Shown here piece after piece: positions 42,600-50,670 of a stretch of 64,000 bases of DNA. Below the pieces are notes generated by a model, which was not told where the DNA came from, made no database searches, and saw only the letters and a program-made list of their open reading frames with translations. The position numbers and the translations under genes were made by a program. How positions within the stretch are numbered: position 1 is the first letter of the stretch; every line of letters begins with the position of its first letter. This DNA is from Isosphaeraceae bacterium EP7 (lineage in GTDB: Bacteria > Planctomycetota > Planctomycetia > Isosphaerales > Isosphaeraceae): positions 2,119,174 through 2,183,173 of the forward strand of contig CP151667.1 in the NCBI GenBank assembly GCA_038400315.1, written 5' to 3'.

Positions 42600-44195
42600 T
42601 CAGCGTTCGAGGATCCCCGGCCTGTTCATCGCGTAACCCTTGACGGTCACCTCGATCATCGGCCAGTGCTGCGCCTGGGTGACGACCTCGAAGCCGCGGG
42701 CGTCGACCACGACGGTATCCTCCGACCGCGCGGTCCCCACGCTGGGCCCCCAGCAGAGGGCCGTCCCGGGCTGCAACTTCAGCGGGCTCTCGGGCAGCAG
42801 CAGCCCTTCATTGGGCGAATACCCGATGAACTGGCCGGCGTAGTCCAGGGTCCACTCATGGGGATGGTCATTCTTCTCGAACAGCCGCTTCGTGCGGCCG
42901 AGGATCGCCCCGACGGTCTCGCCCGGCCTGGAGAAGAAGATATTGCTTGCGGAGATCATCGACGCCAGCGCCTGGTCGGTCTTGAACGGTTCTTTGGCGA
43001 GCCCGAATGTGACGCAACGGCCCACCGAGGCGCACAGGCCAAACCGACGGCCAATGACCGAGATCAAGGCCTTCTCGCGGATCGGGACCCCCTTCAGGCC
43101 GGGTCTCCGGTACCGATCCGGCCGACCGTCGGCGGCGATCTGCAGGCCAACGGGAGCAACCCCCTCGCGCAGAAGCCGATGGGCCAGGTGGCCCGCCACG
43201 TCGGCCTCGGTCTCGCCCGGGTGGAAGTTCCGGCAGGTGGCCTCGACGGCCAGCGTCAGGGTCCGGCCCAATTCACGCAGTCGCTGCCGCTCTAGCTTGG
43301 TCAGCGGGCGGCGTAGGTTGATCAACGCCGCGGCCGAATCGTGCCCTTCGCGGCTCCAGGGGGAGGTACCCGCCAGGTCGCTGACCAGGGTCTTGTTGTG
43401 ACCGAGCTCTTCGAGGACCCGGGCCGGGTCCTCATGCCAGGGGCGTTCCTTAAGTTGGAAACCCAGCCCGGCGAGTTCTTCCTCGAAGATCCGGGCGCTC
43501 TGGACGTTGTCGGTGACCACCGCCCGGCAGGAACGAGTGATGTAGATGAGCGCGGAGGCAATCTCGCCGGAGAACTCGCGACCAAGCTCGCCGCCCGAGG
43601 TGAACCAGGCGATCGAGTCAACCCGCCCCAGGGCCATCGCGTCGAGGTTGTGCGCGTCGAGATACTCTCGGACCCGCCGGTGTTTCTCCTCCACGTCGGC
43701 CCGCCGGTCGCGGAGTGCCGCGTCCTCGTGGTCGAGGGTCGGGTCGACGACCGGCGGCATCGTGTCGGTCACGGGCCGATCGGCGGCCGTGCTCAGCACC
43801 CGCTCGGTCTCAGCCTCAGCCTCCGGGCCCGATCTCAGGGCCGGCAGGTCGTGATAGCTCAGCACGTCGCCAAACCGGGAGCCATCCCCCTGATCGTGGA
43901 AGGCTGCCAGCGTGCTCAGGTCGAATTCGGAGGACAAGGGGCGTTCTCCCTCGATACTCCGCCCGGCGCGGTCGTCCTCGGAGACGGTCAGGAACGTCGA
44001 TTCCTGGCCGACCTCATCGAGCCGCGGACGGATCGGGATTGGACCTGACGGGAGCAGGCGGGGATGACGACTTGCCGCAGACGAGGACCCACGGCAGCCT
44101 GACAAAGACGGCGGAAATGCCGATGGGGCCGCCCGAAAGAACTCAGGCCGTCCCGCCTTTATCCTTCCAAGCCTCCCGGAGAAAAGCAAGCACAT
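42600..44195 (-). CDS. M24-like (creatinase fold) protein lacking metal ligands
   Basis: A protein of up to 531 residues with the two-domain aminopeptidase P/creatinase layout. The N-terminal creatinase domain includes VREYLDAHNLDAMALGRVDS and the C-terminal pita-bread domain includes GRTLTLAVEATCRNFHPGET. The five metal ligands of active M24 enzymes are mostly absent: the Asp-Asp region reads GLCASVGRCVTFG, and the Glu before the final strand is replaced in LQPGTALCWGPS. Only an Asp/Glu in SEDTVVV remains. Peptidase activity is therefore doubtful; a binding role is possible. The start is uncertain: ATG 44195 gives the full length, and ATG 43760 would give 386 residues beginning MPPVVDPTL. 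The region between them has no known domain. Confidence 0.72.
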   Translation of the reverse strand: MCLLFSGRLGRIKAGRPEFFRAAPSAFPPSLSGCRGSSSAASRHPRLLPSGPIPIRPRLDEVGQESTFLTVSEDDRAGRSIEGERPLSSEFDLSTLAAFHDQGDGSRFGDVLSYHDLPALRSGPEAEAETERVLSTAADRPVTDTMPPVVDPTLDHEDAALRDRRADVEEKHRRVREYLDAHNLDAMALGRVDSIAWFTSGGELGREFSGEIASALIYITRSCRAVVTDNVQSARIFEEELAGLGFQLKERPWHEDPARVLEELGHNKTLVSDLAGTSPWSREGHDSAAALINLRRPLTKLERQRLRELGRTLTLAVEATCRNFHPGETEADVAGHLAHRLLREGVAPVGLQIAADGRPDRYRRPGLKGVPIREKALISVIGRRFGLCASVGRCVTFGLAKEPFKTDQALASMISASNIFFSRPGETVGAILGRTKRLFEKNDHPHEWTLDYAGQFIGYSPNEGLLLPESPLKLQPGTALCWGPSVGTARSEDTVVVDARGFEVVTQAQHWPMIEVTVKGYAMNRPGILER

Positions 44196-44362
44196 CGGGG
44201 ACTAAATCCCTGCGCCCCACCACCAACGGTAGCCATGGGTGATCTCCACCACGGGGACCAGCCCATCGGCCGTCCCAAGGACCACAGGCGTCGGTGCATC
44301 GCCGGGCGCGATGAGGTCCGATCGCCGACGCATCAAAGGGGCATTGAAGGCGGACTGGACCG

Positions 44363-45319
44363 TCAAAGAACCTCGCCGGGCACTCCATCGCCCCAGACAG
44401 ATTGCAAGAACGCATGGATTTCGGCCTCCAGATCCCGTCCGCCCGGTTGCAGGCCAAATCCGTGACGTGCCCCATCGACCCGGATCAGGCGATGAGGCAC
44501 GCCCGACTCGGCGAGCGCTTCCGCCAGCACCTCCGATTGTTCCAGCGGCACACGCGGGTCATCTGTCCCGTGGATCAGGAGCATCGGTGGGTCGCCGCCG
44601 GTCACGTGCGTCAGCGGCGAGGCCGCCCCCAGCAGCCCATCGGTGGGGGGTTCTCCGCCCAGGAACAGTTCCACCGACTCCGATGCCCCCGGACTCTGAC
44701 GCAGGAGCGCGGCGAGGTCCGACGGGCCGAAGAGGACCACCGCGCCGCTCACCCTGGCCGACGGGACTCCCGGCCCCGGCCGATCATCGTCTCCGCGGGT
44801 TGAGAGCAACGAGGCCAGGTGCCCGCCCGCCGACGACCCGAGCACCGCGATCCGGGTCGCGTCCACCTCGATCATCGTGGCGTGACCGCGCACCCAGCGC
44901 ACCGCCTCGCGGGCATCTTGCAGATTCACCGGCCAGCTCGGGCGGTCGGGTCTCGACAACTGATAATCGATCGATGCGACCACGATCCCTCGCCTGGCGA
45001 GGACGGCCATCGACCGGCCATACTCGCCGCGATCACCACCACGCCAGCCTCCCCCGTGGATCACGACCAGGGCGGGCCAGCCGGATCGGGGCGATGCCCC
45101 CTCCGGTCGATAGAGGTCCAGAGCGACCCGGCGTTCGCCCTCAACTCGATAGACCACAGCGCGCCGGGCGAGCACGCCATCGGGCAAGTCAGGGCGAGAA
45201 ACCTCCGCTTTCACGAGATAACCGGTCGCAGCCGCGAGGGAACCCCAAACCAGGATCCTGGCCCAGGTCGAAAGCCCGAGTCGAGGTCGCCCCCCCCGCA
45301 TCCCACTGAAAACAGGCAT
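44363..45319 (-). CDS. Membrane-anchored alpha/beta hydrolase (esterase-lipase, HSL-like)
   Basis: A 318-residue hydrolase with one N-terminal helix (ARILVWGSLAAATGYLV) that anchors or exports it. The oxyanion motif HGGGW, nucleophile GSSAGGHLAS, acid in HGTDDPRVP and histidine in DGARHGFG form a complete esterase triad. The group includes carboxylesterases and acetyl-xylan esterases; the substrate is not evident. The ATG at 45319 is the first in frame. It is divergent from the CheY-like gene, leaving a 307-base shared upstream region. Confidence 0.87.
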   Translation of the reverse strand: MPVFSGMRGGRPRLGLSTWARILVWGSLAAATGYLVKAEVSRPDLPDGVLARRAVVYRVEGERRVALDLYRPEGASPRSGWPALVVIHGGGWRGGDRGEYGRSMAVLARRGIVVASIDYQLSRPDRPSWPVNLQDAREAVRWVRGHATMIEVDATRIAVLGSSAGGHLASLLSTRGDDDRPGPGVPSARVSGAVVLFGPSDLAALLRQSPGASESVELFLGGEPPTDGLLGAASPLTHVTGGDPPMLLIHGTDDPRVPLEQSEVLAEALAESGVPHRLIRVDGARHGFGLQPGGRDLEAEIHAFLQSVWGDGVPGEVL

Positions 45320-45626
45320 CGCCCGCCCCCCCCTTCGGCCGCTTCACTCACCGATCGATCCAGGCCATCGTAGGTGCACCATGGTTGCCATTCAACCTGA
45401 AGCCCCGCGAAGTTTTCCGTCGATCGAAGCGATTCTGCCGGCCAGGCAAGGTATGGGGAACGATCATGCGATTTCGAATTTCCAGGAAGCCGGCATCAAT
45501 TTTGCATTCATCGTCAATCGGCATCTTATTCGTCCATCATCATTCGATGTACGTGCATGTCGTTGCCACGCCAGATCGGGCAAAACCGAGGAGTTGGTGG
45601 CATCGCTGCTGACTCGGAGCATGATC
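45320..45626. other. Divergent promoter region
   Basis: This lies between the hydrolase and CheY-like starts. It is relatively AT-rich from about 45465 to 45560 and must contain both promoters. The plus-strand frame upstream of 45627 is open but has no protein character. No confident hexamers or RNA gene were seen. Confidence 0.45.
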
Positions 45627-46010
45627 ATGCAAACCGATCAACTAAGTATCACGCGAGTCTTACTCGTCGAAGACGCGCCGTTCCTTCGCTACGCCTTCGG
45701 CCGGCTCTTGAGGATGCAGGGGTTCGAGGTTCGCGAGGCAAATGACGGGCGCGATGCGCTGAATTGCCTCATCGACTTCCACCCTCACCTGATCCTTACT
45801 GACTTGATGATGCCGGTCATGAACGGGTTCGAGCTGATCCGTCAGCTCAGGGCCGATCCCAGCACGGCGTCGCTCCCCATCGTCGCGATCACGGCCGATG
45901 CCACCGACTCTGCCGAGCGTCAGGCCCGCCAGGCCGGGGCCATGGACGTGATTACCAAGCCCATTGACCTCCTCGCCCTCATCGCCCGCCTGAGAGCCCT
46001 TCCCAGCTGA
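45627..46010 (+). CDS. Single-domain response regulator (CheY-like)
   Basis: A 127-residue stand-alone receiver. The acidic pair is Glu15/Asp16, the phosphoacceptor is Asp59 in ILTDLMMP, the switch Thr89 is in AITA and Lys111 is in TKPID, so it looks phosphorylatable. There is no output domain and no kinase nearby. The ATG at 45627 has GGAG seven bases upstream; ATG 45621 would be too close. The longer frame from 45381 lacks support. Signalling partners must be encoded elsewhere. Confidence 0.92.
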   Translation: MQTDQLSITRVLLVEDAPFLRYAFGRLLRMQGFEVREANDGRDALNCLIDFHPHLILTDLMMPVMNGFELIRQLRADPSTASLPIVAITADATDSAERQARQAGAMDVITKPIDLLALIARLRALPS

Positions 46011-46043
46011 ACCAAATTGCCTGCAATCACGCAACCGATCGCT

Positions 46044-46063
46044 CAGTCTGGCAGCAAAGACTG
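46044..46063. terminator. Possible bidirectional hairpin
   Basis: CAGTCT (46044-46049) and AGACTG (46058-46063) form a 6-bp stem with an 8-base loop between the convergent CheY-like and CAP genes. The stem is short and has no U tract. Confidence 0.3.
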
Positions 46064-46083
46064 CCCGACCCGATCGTTGACAA

Positions 46084-46635
46084 TCATCGACGCGGCAGGC
46101 CGAAGGTGACGCACCAGTAGGGGATTCCATCCTCGGATTCGGCCAGGGCGATCCCGATCTGGCTGAACCCGCCCAGGATATTCTTCTTGTGAGGGGGGCT
46201 GTCCATCCAGGCCTTCATGAGATCCACGGCGTCGGGCTGCCCGTAGGCGACGTTCTCGCCGGCCCGCTTCCAGACGTACCCTGTGTCGTCGATCCGCTTG
46301 AACGGGGTCGAGCCATCGGTGCCATCGTGGGTCATCTTGTTGTGGGCGGCCATGTCCTTGGCGTGGCGTTCGGCGGCTTGTTTCAGCTTGTCGTTAACCT
46401 CCAACTTGGGCAGCTTTTCCTCGACCCGGATTGCGTTGTGCGCGTCGACTACCTCCTTGACTGCCTCTTCGTTGGTCTTGTCCGACTTGGGTCGGGCCGG
46501 ACGGTCCTTGCTTGAGGGATCCTGGCCGGCGATGAGGGAGCGGGGCGGAGGGCCGACGCAACCGGCTATGGCGACCAGGGTCGTCCCGAGGAATGATCGG
46601 CGCGAGACGCCTCCTGGGTCGCGATCGAGACGCAT
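46084..46635 (-). CDS. CAP-domain (SCP/PR1-like) exported protein
   Basis: A 183-residue protein with a CAP/SCP domain. The N-terminus has a twin-arginine motif SRRSFLGTT followed by a lipobox-like IAGC, so it may be a Tat-exported lipoprotein. CAP motifs are VVDAHNAIRVEEKLP, AERHAKDMAAHNKMTHDG, RAGENVAYG and AWMDSPPHKKNIL, with the final WCVTFG strand. Bacterial CAP proteins (YkwD-like) have unknown or protease-like roles. The ATG at 46635 is used. It is convergent with the CheY-like gene. Confidence 0.9.
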   Translation of the reverse strand: MRLDRDPGGVSRRSFLGTTLVAIAGCVGPPPRSLIAGQDPSSKDRPARPKSDKTNEEAVKEVVDAHNAIRVEEKLPKLEVNDKLKQAAERHAKDMAAHNKMTHDGTDGSTPFKRIDDTGYVWKRAGENVAYGQPDAVDLMKAWMDSPPHKKNILGGFSQIGIALAESEDGIPYWCVTFGLPRR

Positions 46636-46830
46636 GATGCGGATTCCTTCCAGGGTGACTGCGGATCGGACCGGGCACGCTTCAACTCGTCCGGCCCGGT
46701 CCGGGTATGCACGGCCCGTTCCAAACTTCCAAGGTTCCTAGGGGTCGCTCACTTCTCAAAACGCCACGACCCGCCATAATTCAATCGGCAGCGTTCTGTG
46801 CACATCTGAGGCGATGGGCGACTTTGAACT

Positions 46831-47664
46831 TTGACTGACGACCGGCCGACGTTCGTGGCATTCGACCTGGAGACGACCGGACTCTGGGCGGAGACCGACC
46901 GGATCATCGAGATCGGCGCGATTCGCTTCGATCATTCGGGCAAAGAGTCTGGTCGATTCGAGCGTCTGGTCAACCCGAGACGGCCCGTCGGGGCCTCGTC
47001 GCGGGCCATTCACGGCCTGGACGACTCGTTGCTTGCCACGGCCGAGGGCATCGAGAGTGTGCTGCCCGAATTCCTCAGCTTCCTCGGCCCGGCCGATTCG
47101 ACCTTGTTGCTGGCCCACAATGCGGCCTTCGACGCGGGGTTTCTGGGCGCCGAGCTGGGCCGTCTCGGCCTGCCGATGCCGGGCCACGCCGTGGCCGACA
47201 CCCTGGTCCTGTCGCGGAGGCGGCGGCCCGACGCCCCCAATCATCGGCTCGATTCCCTGGCCCGCCTGCTCGGTCTCGACGGCGAGGGCCTGCATCGCGC
47301 GCTGGCCGATAGCCGGCGAGTAATGGACCTCTGGCTGCAACTCGACGACGGCGAGCCGCCGACGACCTACCCGATCGCCGATCCTAGCCAGAACCCCGCT
47401 CCGCCGATTCCACACGGCTGGGAGACGATGTCCAACGCCATCCGCGAGGGCTTGCCGCTGACGATCATCTACAGCGGCGGGACCCAAGGCGACACCCCTC
47501 GGGCGATCAGCCCTCGACGATTCGTGCGTCGTGGTGGGCTGACGTATGTGGTTGCGTTCTGCCATATCAGCAGTCGCGACAAGGAATTCCGTCTCGACCG
47601 AGTGAAATGGCATGGGGTCATGGTCGCCCCCGATACGATTGAAACCGGTGCGAGGAACGGTTAG
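46831..47664 (+). CDS. DEDDh 3'-5' exonuclease fused to a WYL-type domain
   Basis: A 277-residue protein. Residues about 7-170 are a DnaQ-like exonuclease: Asp12 and Glu14 in FDLETTG, an Asp in LLLAHNAAFDAGFLGA, and the HxxxxD pair in GLHRALADSRRVM. Residues about 205-277 resemble a WYL domain, with ISPRRFVRRGGLTYVVAFCH and RDKEFRLDRVKWHGV. WYL domains often sense nucleic acids or nucleotide ligands and usually sit in regulators. The start is the TTG at 46831; the first ATG nearby ends after six codons and GTG 46855 would cut into the domain. The polymerase III subunit dnaE is not adjacent. Confidence 0.85.
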   Translation: MTDDRPTFVAFDLETTGLWAETDRIIEIGAIRFDHSGKESGRFERLVNPRRPVGASSRAIHGLDDSLLATAEGIESVLPEFLSFLGPADSTLLLAHNAAFDAGFLGAELGRLGLPMPGHAVADTLVLSRRRRPDAPNHRLDSLARLLGLDGEGLHRALADSRRVMDLWLQLDDGEPPTTYPIADPSQNPAPPIPHGWETMSNAIREGLPLTIIYSGGTQGDTPRAISPRRFVRRGGLTYVVAFCHISSRDKEFRLDRVKWHGVMVAPDTIETGARNG

Positions 47665-47778
47665 GTTAAGGGGATGCGCGGACCCCGGCCCGACCGAGGG
47701 TGTTCCGGACGTCGACCGAATTTCGTCGAATCGACCCGCCAGCCCATCGCCGCCCCGCACGATTGAGGATGTGTCCCT

Positions 47779-48384
47779 ATGCCGTCGCCCGCCGAACGTC
47801 CCCGAGTGCTCAACGGACCGCCGACGCAACCGACGGCGCTGGGCCTCATCGCGCTATCCGCCCTGAGCCGCTCCGGCTTCATGCCCTGGAACATGGCCCT
47901 CGTCGGGGCAACCTCACTGTTTGCCGGTGCTCGCCTGCCCCTGCGCTGGGCGCTGGCCGTGCCCATGGTGTCGATGCTTGTCTCGGACCTCGTCATCGAC
48001 TCCAGCAATGGCCGCGCCGCCTTTACATTCGAGCGGCTGACCATCTATGCCAGCTACCTGGCGATTGTGGCCCTTGGCCGTTTGATGCGTAAGGACTCGA
48101 ACCTGCTGAAGGCCGGTGCCTTGGGCCTGGCCGGCTCGATCATCTTCTTCGCGGCGTCGAATTTCGGATACTGGGTCTCGGCTCCCGACGTCCCGCACAC
48201 CCCGGAAGGGCTCTGGCTGAGCTACCTGGCGGCCGTCCCTTTCTGGCGTAACACGTTACTGTCAGACGTGATCGGATCGACCGCGATCTTCGGACTTGAC
48301 GCCCTCGCCCGTCGCGCCGGCCTCTACGGTGTCGAACCGACCGCCGTGGCCGACGCCTCGCCGGCCATCGCACGGGCGGACTGA
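47779..48384 (+). CDS. DUF6580-like integral membrane protein
   Basis: A 201-residue membrane protein with five or so hydrophobic helices. The pattern LIALSALSRSGFMPWNMALVG, then GARLPLRWALAVPMVSML and the final FWRNTLLSDVIGSTAIFG, matches the DUF6580 family, small proteins with a fold reminiscent of ECF-transporter S components. Function is unknown. Its stop is five bases before the GTG of mfnB, so the two are probably cotranscribed; import of a precursor is a speculative possibility. Confidence 0.7.
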   Translation: MPSPAERPRVLNGPPTQPTALGLIALSALSRSGFMPWNMALVGATSLFAGARLPLRWALAVPMVSMLVSDLVIDSSNGRAAFTFERLTIYASYLAIVALGRLMRKDSNLLKAGALGLAGSIIFFAASNFGYWVSAPDVPHTPEGLWLSYLAAVPFWRNTLLSDVIGSTAIFGLDALARRAGLYGVEPTAVADASPAIARAD

Positions 48385-48389
48385 CGCGC

Positions 48390-49112
48390 GTGGCTGGCTT
48401 GCTCGTGAGCGTGCGATCGGCGGCGGAAGCTCTCGCCGCCATCGCCGGTGGCGTCACCGTCCTGGATGTGAAGGAGCCCGACCGCGGCCCGCTGGGCCGC
48501 GCCGACCCCGAAGTCTGGGCCGCCGTCGCACGACTGGCGCCGGCCGGAATTCCGGTCAGTGTCGCGCTTGGTGAACTGCGAGAATGGGACAAGCAGCCAC
48601 CGCCTCGCTCGGAGTCCTGGGCGGGGATCACCTACCGCAAACTCGGCCTGGCCGGATCTGGCCCCGATGGCACGGCGGCCTGGATGACCCTGCGACAGGC
48701 GTGGGGCCCCGGCCCCAGGTGGGTCGCCGTGGCTTATGCCGACTGGGCCGAGGCCAATGCCCCCGACCCCGATCAGGTGCTCGACATGGCCATCTCCGCC
48801 CCCGACTGCGTGGGCATTCTGGTCGATACCTGGAGCAAGTTGAAGCCCAGCCCCGTCGACCTGAGCTGGTCGCCCTGGATCGAACGGGCCCGCAAGGCCA
48901 GTCGATTCGTCGCGCTCGCCGGTGGCCTGGATGAGTCCGCCATCGCCCGCCTCGCCCCTCTGAATCCCCACGTCTTCGCCGTCCGAGGCTCCGCCTGCCA
49001 GCGGGGCCTTCGAACCGAAGCTATCAACTCCGAGCGAGTCTCCAGCCTCGTCCGGGCTGCCCGCGATGCCGGGCGAGTCCCGGCTCGGACCCAGTCCGGC
49101 CAGTGGGGCTAG
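48390..49112 (+). CDS. mfnB: (5-formylfuran-3-yl)methyl phosphate synthase
   Basis: A 240-residue TIM barrel of the former DUF556 family. It joins two glyceraldehyde-3-phosphate molecules into the furan phosphate precursor of methanofuran. The N-terminal motif LLVSVRSAAEALAAIAGG with VLDVKEP places the catalytic lysine at Lys28, equivalent to Lys27 of the archaeal enzyme. ITYRKLGLAG and the phosphate-binding end FAVRGSACQRG are also typical. The start is GTG at 48390. It lies about 30 kb from the MfnD/E/F-like genes but in the same window, which supports a methanofuran-type carrier in this organism. Confidence 0.93.
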   Translation: MAGLLVSVRSAAEALAAIAGGVTVLDVKEPDRGPLGRADPEVWAAVARLAPAGIPVSVALGELREWDKQPPPRSESWAGITYRKLGLAGSGPDGTAAWMTLRQAWGPGPRWVAVAYADWAEANAPDPDQVLDMAISAPDCVGILVDTWSKLKPSPVDLSWSPWIERARKASRFVALAGGLDESAIARLAPLNPHVFAVRGSACQRGLRTEAINSERVSSLVRAARDAGRVPARTQSGQWG

Positions 49113-49190
49113 GCCGCGAGGGATCGATTTTCGATCCGATGAGCCCGACAGCCCGACCCCCATCCCGTTTAGAATCGGGCGGGATACCTC

Positions 49191-50582
49191 ATGGAAACTG
49201 AGGCGGGGCAAGTCGTGTCGAAGCTGATTGATCGAGGTAAGGACTCAAGGCGGCCCGCCCGGGTGAACGATCGCACCTGGGTGCTCATCGTCGGGGCCTC
49301 GCTGATCGTCAATCTCTGCTGGGCTCTGGCGGTCAGGCCGCTGGACGCGCCCGACGAGCCGGCTCACTTGCAGGCGGTGCGGCAGGTCCAGTTGAGGCGG
49401 ATGCTGCCTGAGGTGCACTACTCGTTTGCCAGGGACCCGGCCGGCGAGATTGTCCGGACCCCCGACGACCCGGCGACTCGCTACTACGCGATGCGGAGGG
49501 GTGTCCTGGACGAGTACAAGCTGGAACCTTACGAGTCGATGCAGCCGCCGCTCTATTACCTCGTCGCGGGCCTGGCGGCGATGCCCGTCGGTCAGAATCC
49601 GGTCTGGGCGATGGTGACAGGGCGAGTCGTCTCGGCCTGCCTGGGCGCCTCGGCAGTCGGCTGTCTCTGGCTGGCCGTCCGCCGCCTCGCCCCCGGTTCG
49701 CCGGCTCTCGCCCTGGCCGCGGCAGGCTTCGTGGGCCTTTTACCCCAATTCGCGTTCAATAGCGCCAGCGTCTCGAACGACTCTGCGGTGAACTTCGCCA
49801 GCGCACTGGCCGTGGCCGTCTGGATCGGAGCCTTGAGGACGCCAGAGTCGGATCCTCGGCTTCTCCGCTCGGGGGCGGCCGTGGGGCTGGCCCTGCTGGC
49901 CAAACTCAACGCCGTGGCCCTGGTTCCAGGTCTACTCCTGCTGGTCCTGTTCCAGGCCTGGCCTGGGGCCGAAGGATTGGCGCGCGTCGGCCGGATCGCA
50001 CGGCTGGCGGCCTGGACCGGGGCAGGCTTGCTGGCCATCTCGGGATGGTGGTTCGTCCGGAATTTCATCGTCTACGACGGTGATCCGACAGGCAGCCGCG
50101 ACGCGATCCGGTTCTATCAGGCGAACTTCAAGCCGCTCAATGTCTGGTCGAGGGATGACTGGGCGTTGCTGCGGGCGATGAGCTGGGAAAGCTTCTGGGG
50201 CCGATTCGGCTGGCTGACGATCCGCCTGCCGGATTGGAGATACGTCGAAGCTCGATTGGCGAGCGTCCTGCTGCTCGTCCTCTCCGCCTGGGCCATCCTG
50301 AGACGATGGCGGGCCCTGGATGGCGTGCAGGTTCGCGCGGGAATCATCCTGGCGACGGTCTTCGCCACGTTACTGGCGTCCTACCTCCAGTTCAACTTCA
50401 GCGTCGCGTTCCAGTCGCAGTCTCGCTACCTCTTCCCGGCGATTCTGCCGCTGGCCCTCGCTCTGACCGGCGGGCTTGCGACGTTACCCCCCACCCCGAA
50501 CGGACGACGCTGGGCAGTCGGATTGCTGCTCGTCTGGATGGCGAGCCTCAACCTGTCAGGGCTCTGGAAGGTGGGGCCGTAA
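49191..50582 (+). CDS. DUF2142-family polytopic membrane protein
   Basis: A 463-residue integral membrane protein. It begins with a helix (VLIVGASLIVNLCWALAVRP) and then PLDAPDEPAHLQAV, the acidic loop motif of DUF2142/GT-C-like proteins, with PYESMQPPLYYLVAGLAAMP after it. Ten or more further helices follow. DUF2142 proteins are thought to be envelope glycosyltransferases, but no substrate is known. The ATG at 49191 is used; one could start later near the first helix. Transcription converges with the RseP/Dxr operon through a strong hairpin. Confidence 0.82.
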   Translation: METEAGQVVSKLIDRGKDSRRPARVNDRTWVLIVGASLIVNLCWALAVRPLDAPDEPAHLQAVRQVQLRRMLPEVHYSFARDPAGEIVRTPDDPATRYYAMRRGVLDEYKLEPYESMQPPLYYLVAGLAAMPVGQNPVWAMVTGRVVSACLGASAVGCLWLAVRRLAPGSPALALAAAGFVGLLPQFAFNSASVSNDSAVNFASALAVAVWIGALRTPESDPRLLRSGAAVGLALLAKLNAVALVPGLLLLVLFQAWPGAEGLARVGRIARLAAWTGAGLLAISGWWFVRNFIVYDGDPTGSRDAIRFYQANFKPLNVWSRDDWALLRAMSWESFWGRFGWLTIRLPDWRYVEARLASVLLLVLSAWAILRRWRALDGVQVRAGIILATVFATLLASYLQFNFSVAFQSQSRYLFPAILPLALALTGGLATLPPTPNGRRWAVGLLLVWMASLNLSGLWKVGP

Positions 50583-50595
50583 CCCGAAAACAAAG

Positions 50596-50638
50596 CCGGC
50601 CCGCGAGCCTCGGCCGTGGGGCCTGGCTCGCGAGCCGG
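50596..50638. terminator. Strong bidirectional hairpin
   Basis: CCGGCCCGCGAGCC (50596-50609) pairs with GGCTCGCGAGCCGG (50625-50638) at 13 of 14 positions around a 15-base loop. It lies just after the DUF2142 stop and before the RseP-like stop, serving the convergent pair. Confidence 0.7.
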
Positions 50639-50670
50639 GGTGTTGAGTGTCGTCGCTCTGCCCAACAGGT

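Noticed and set aside
48140-49211. Minus-strand frames across mfnB
   Set aside because: They are antisense shadows; mfnB has family motifs and a good start.
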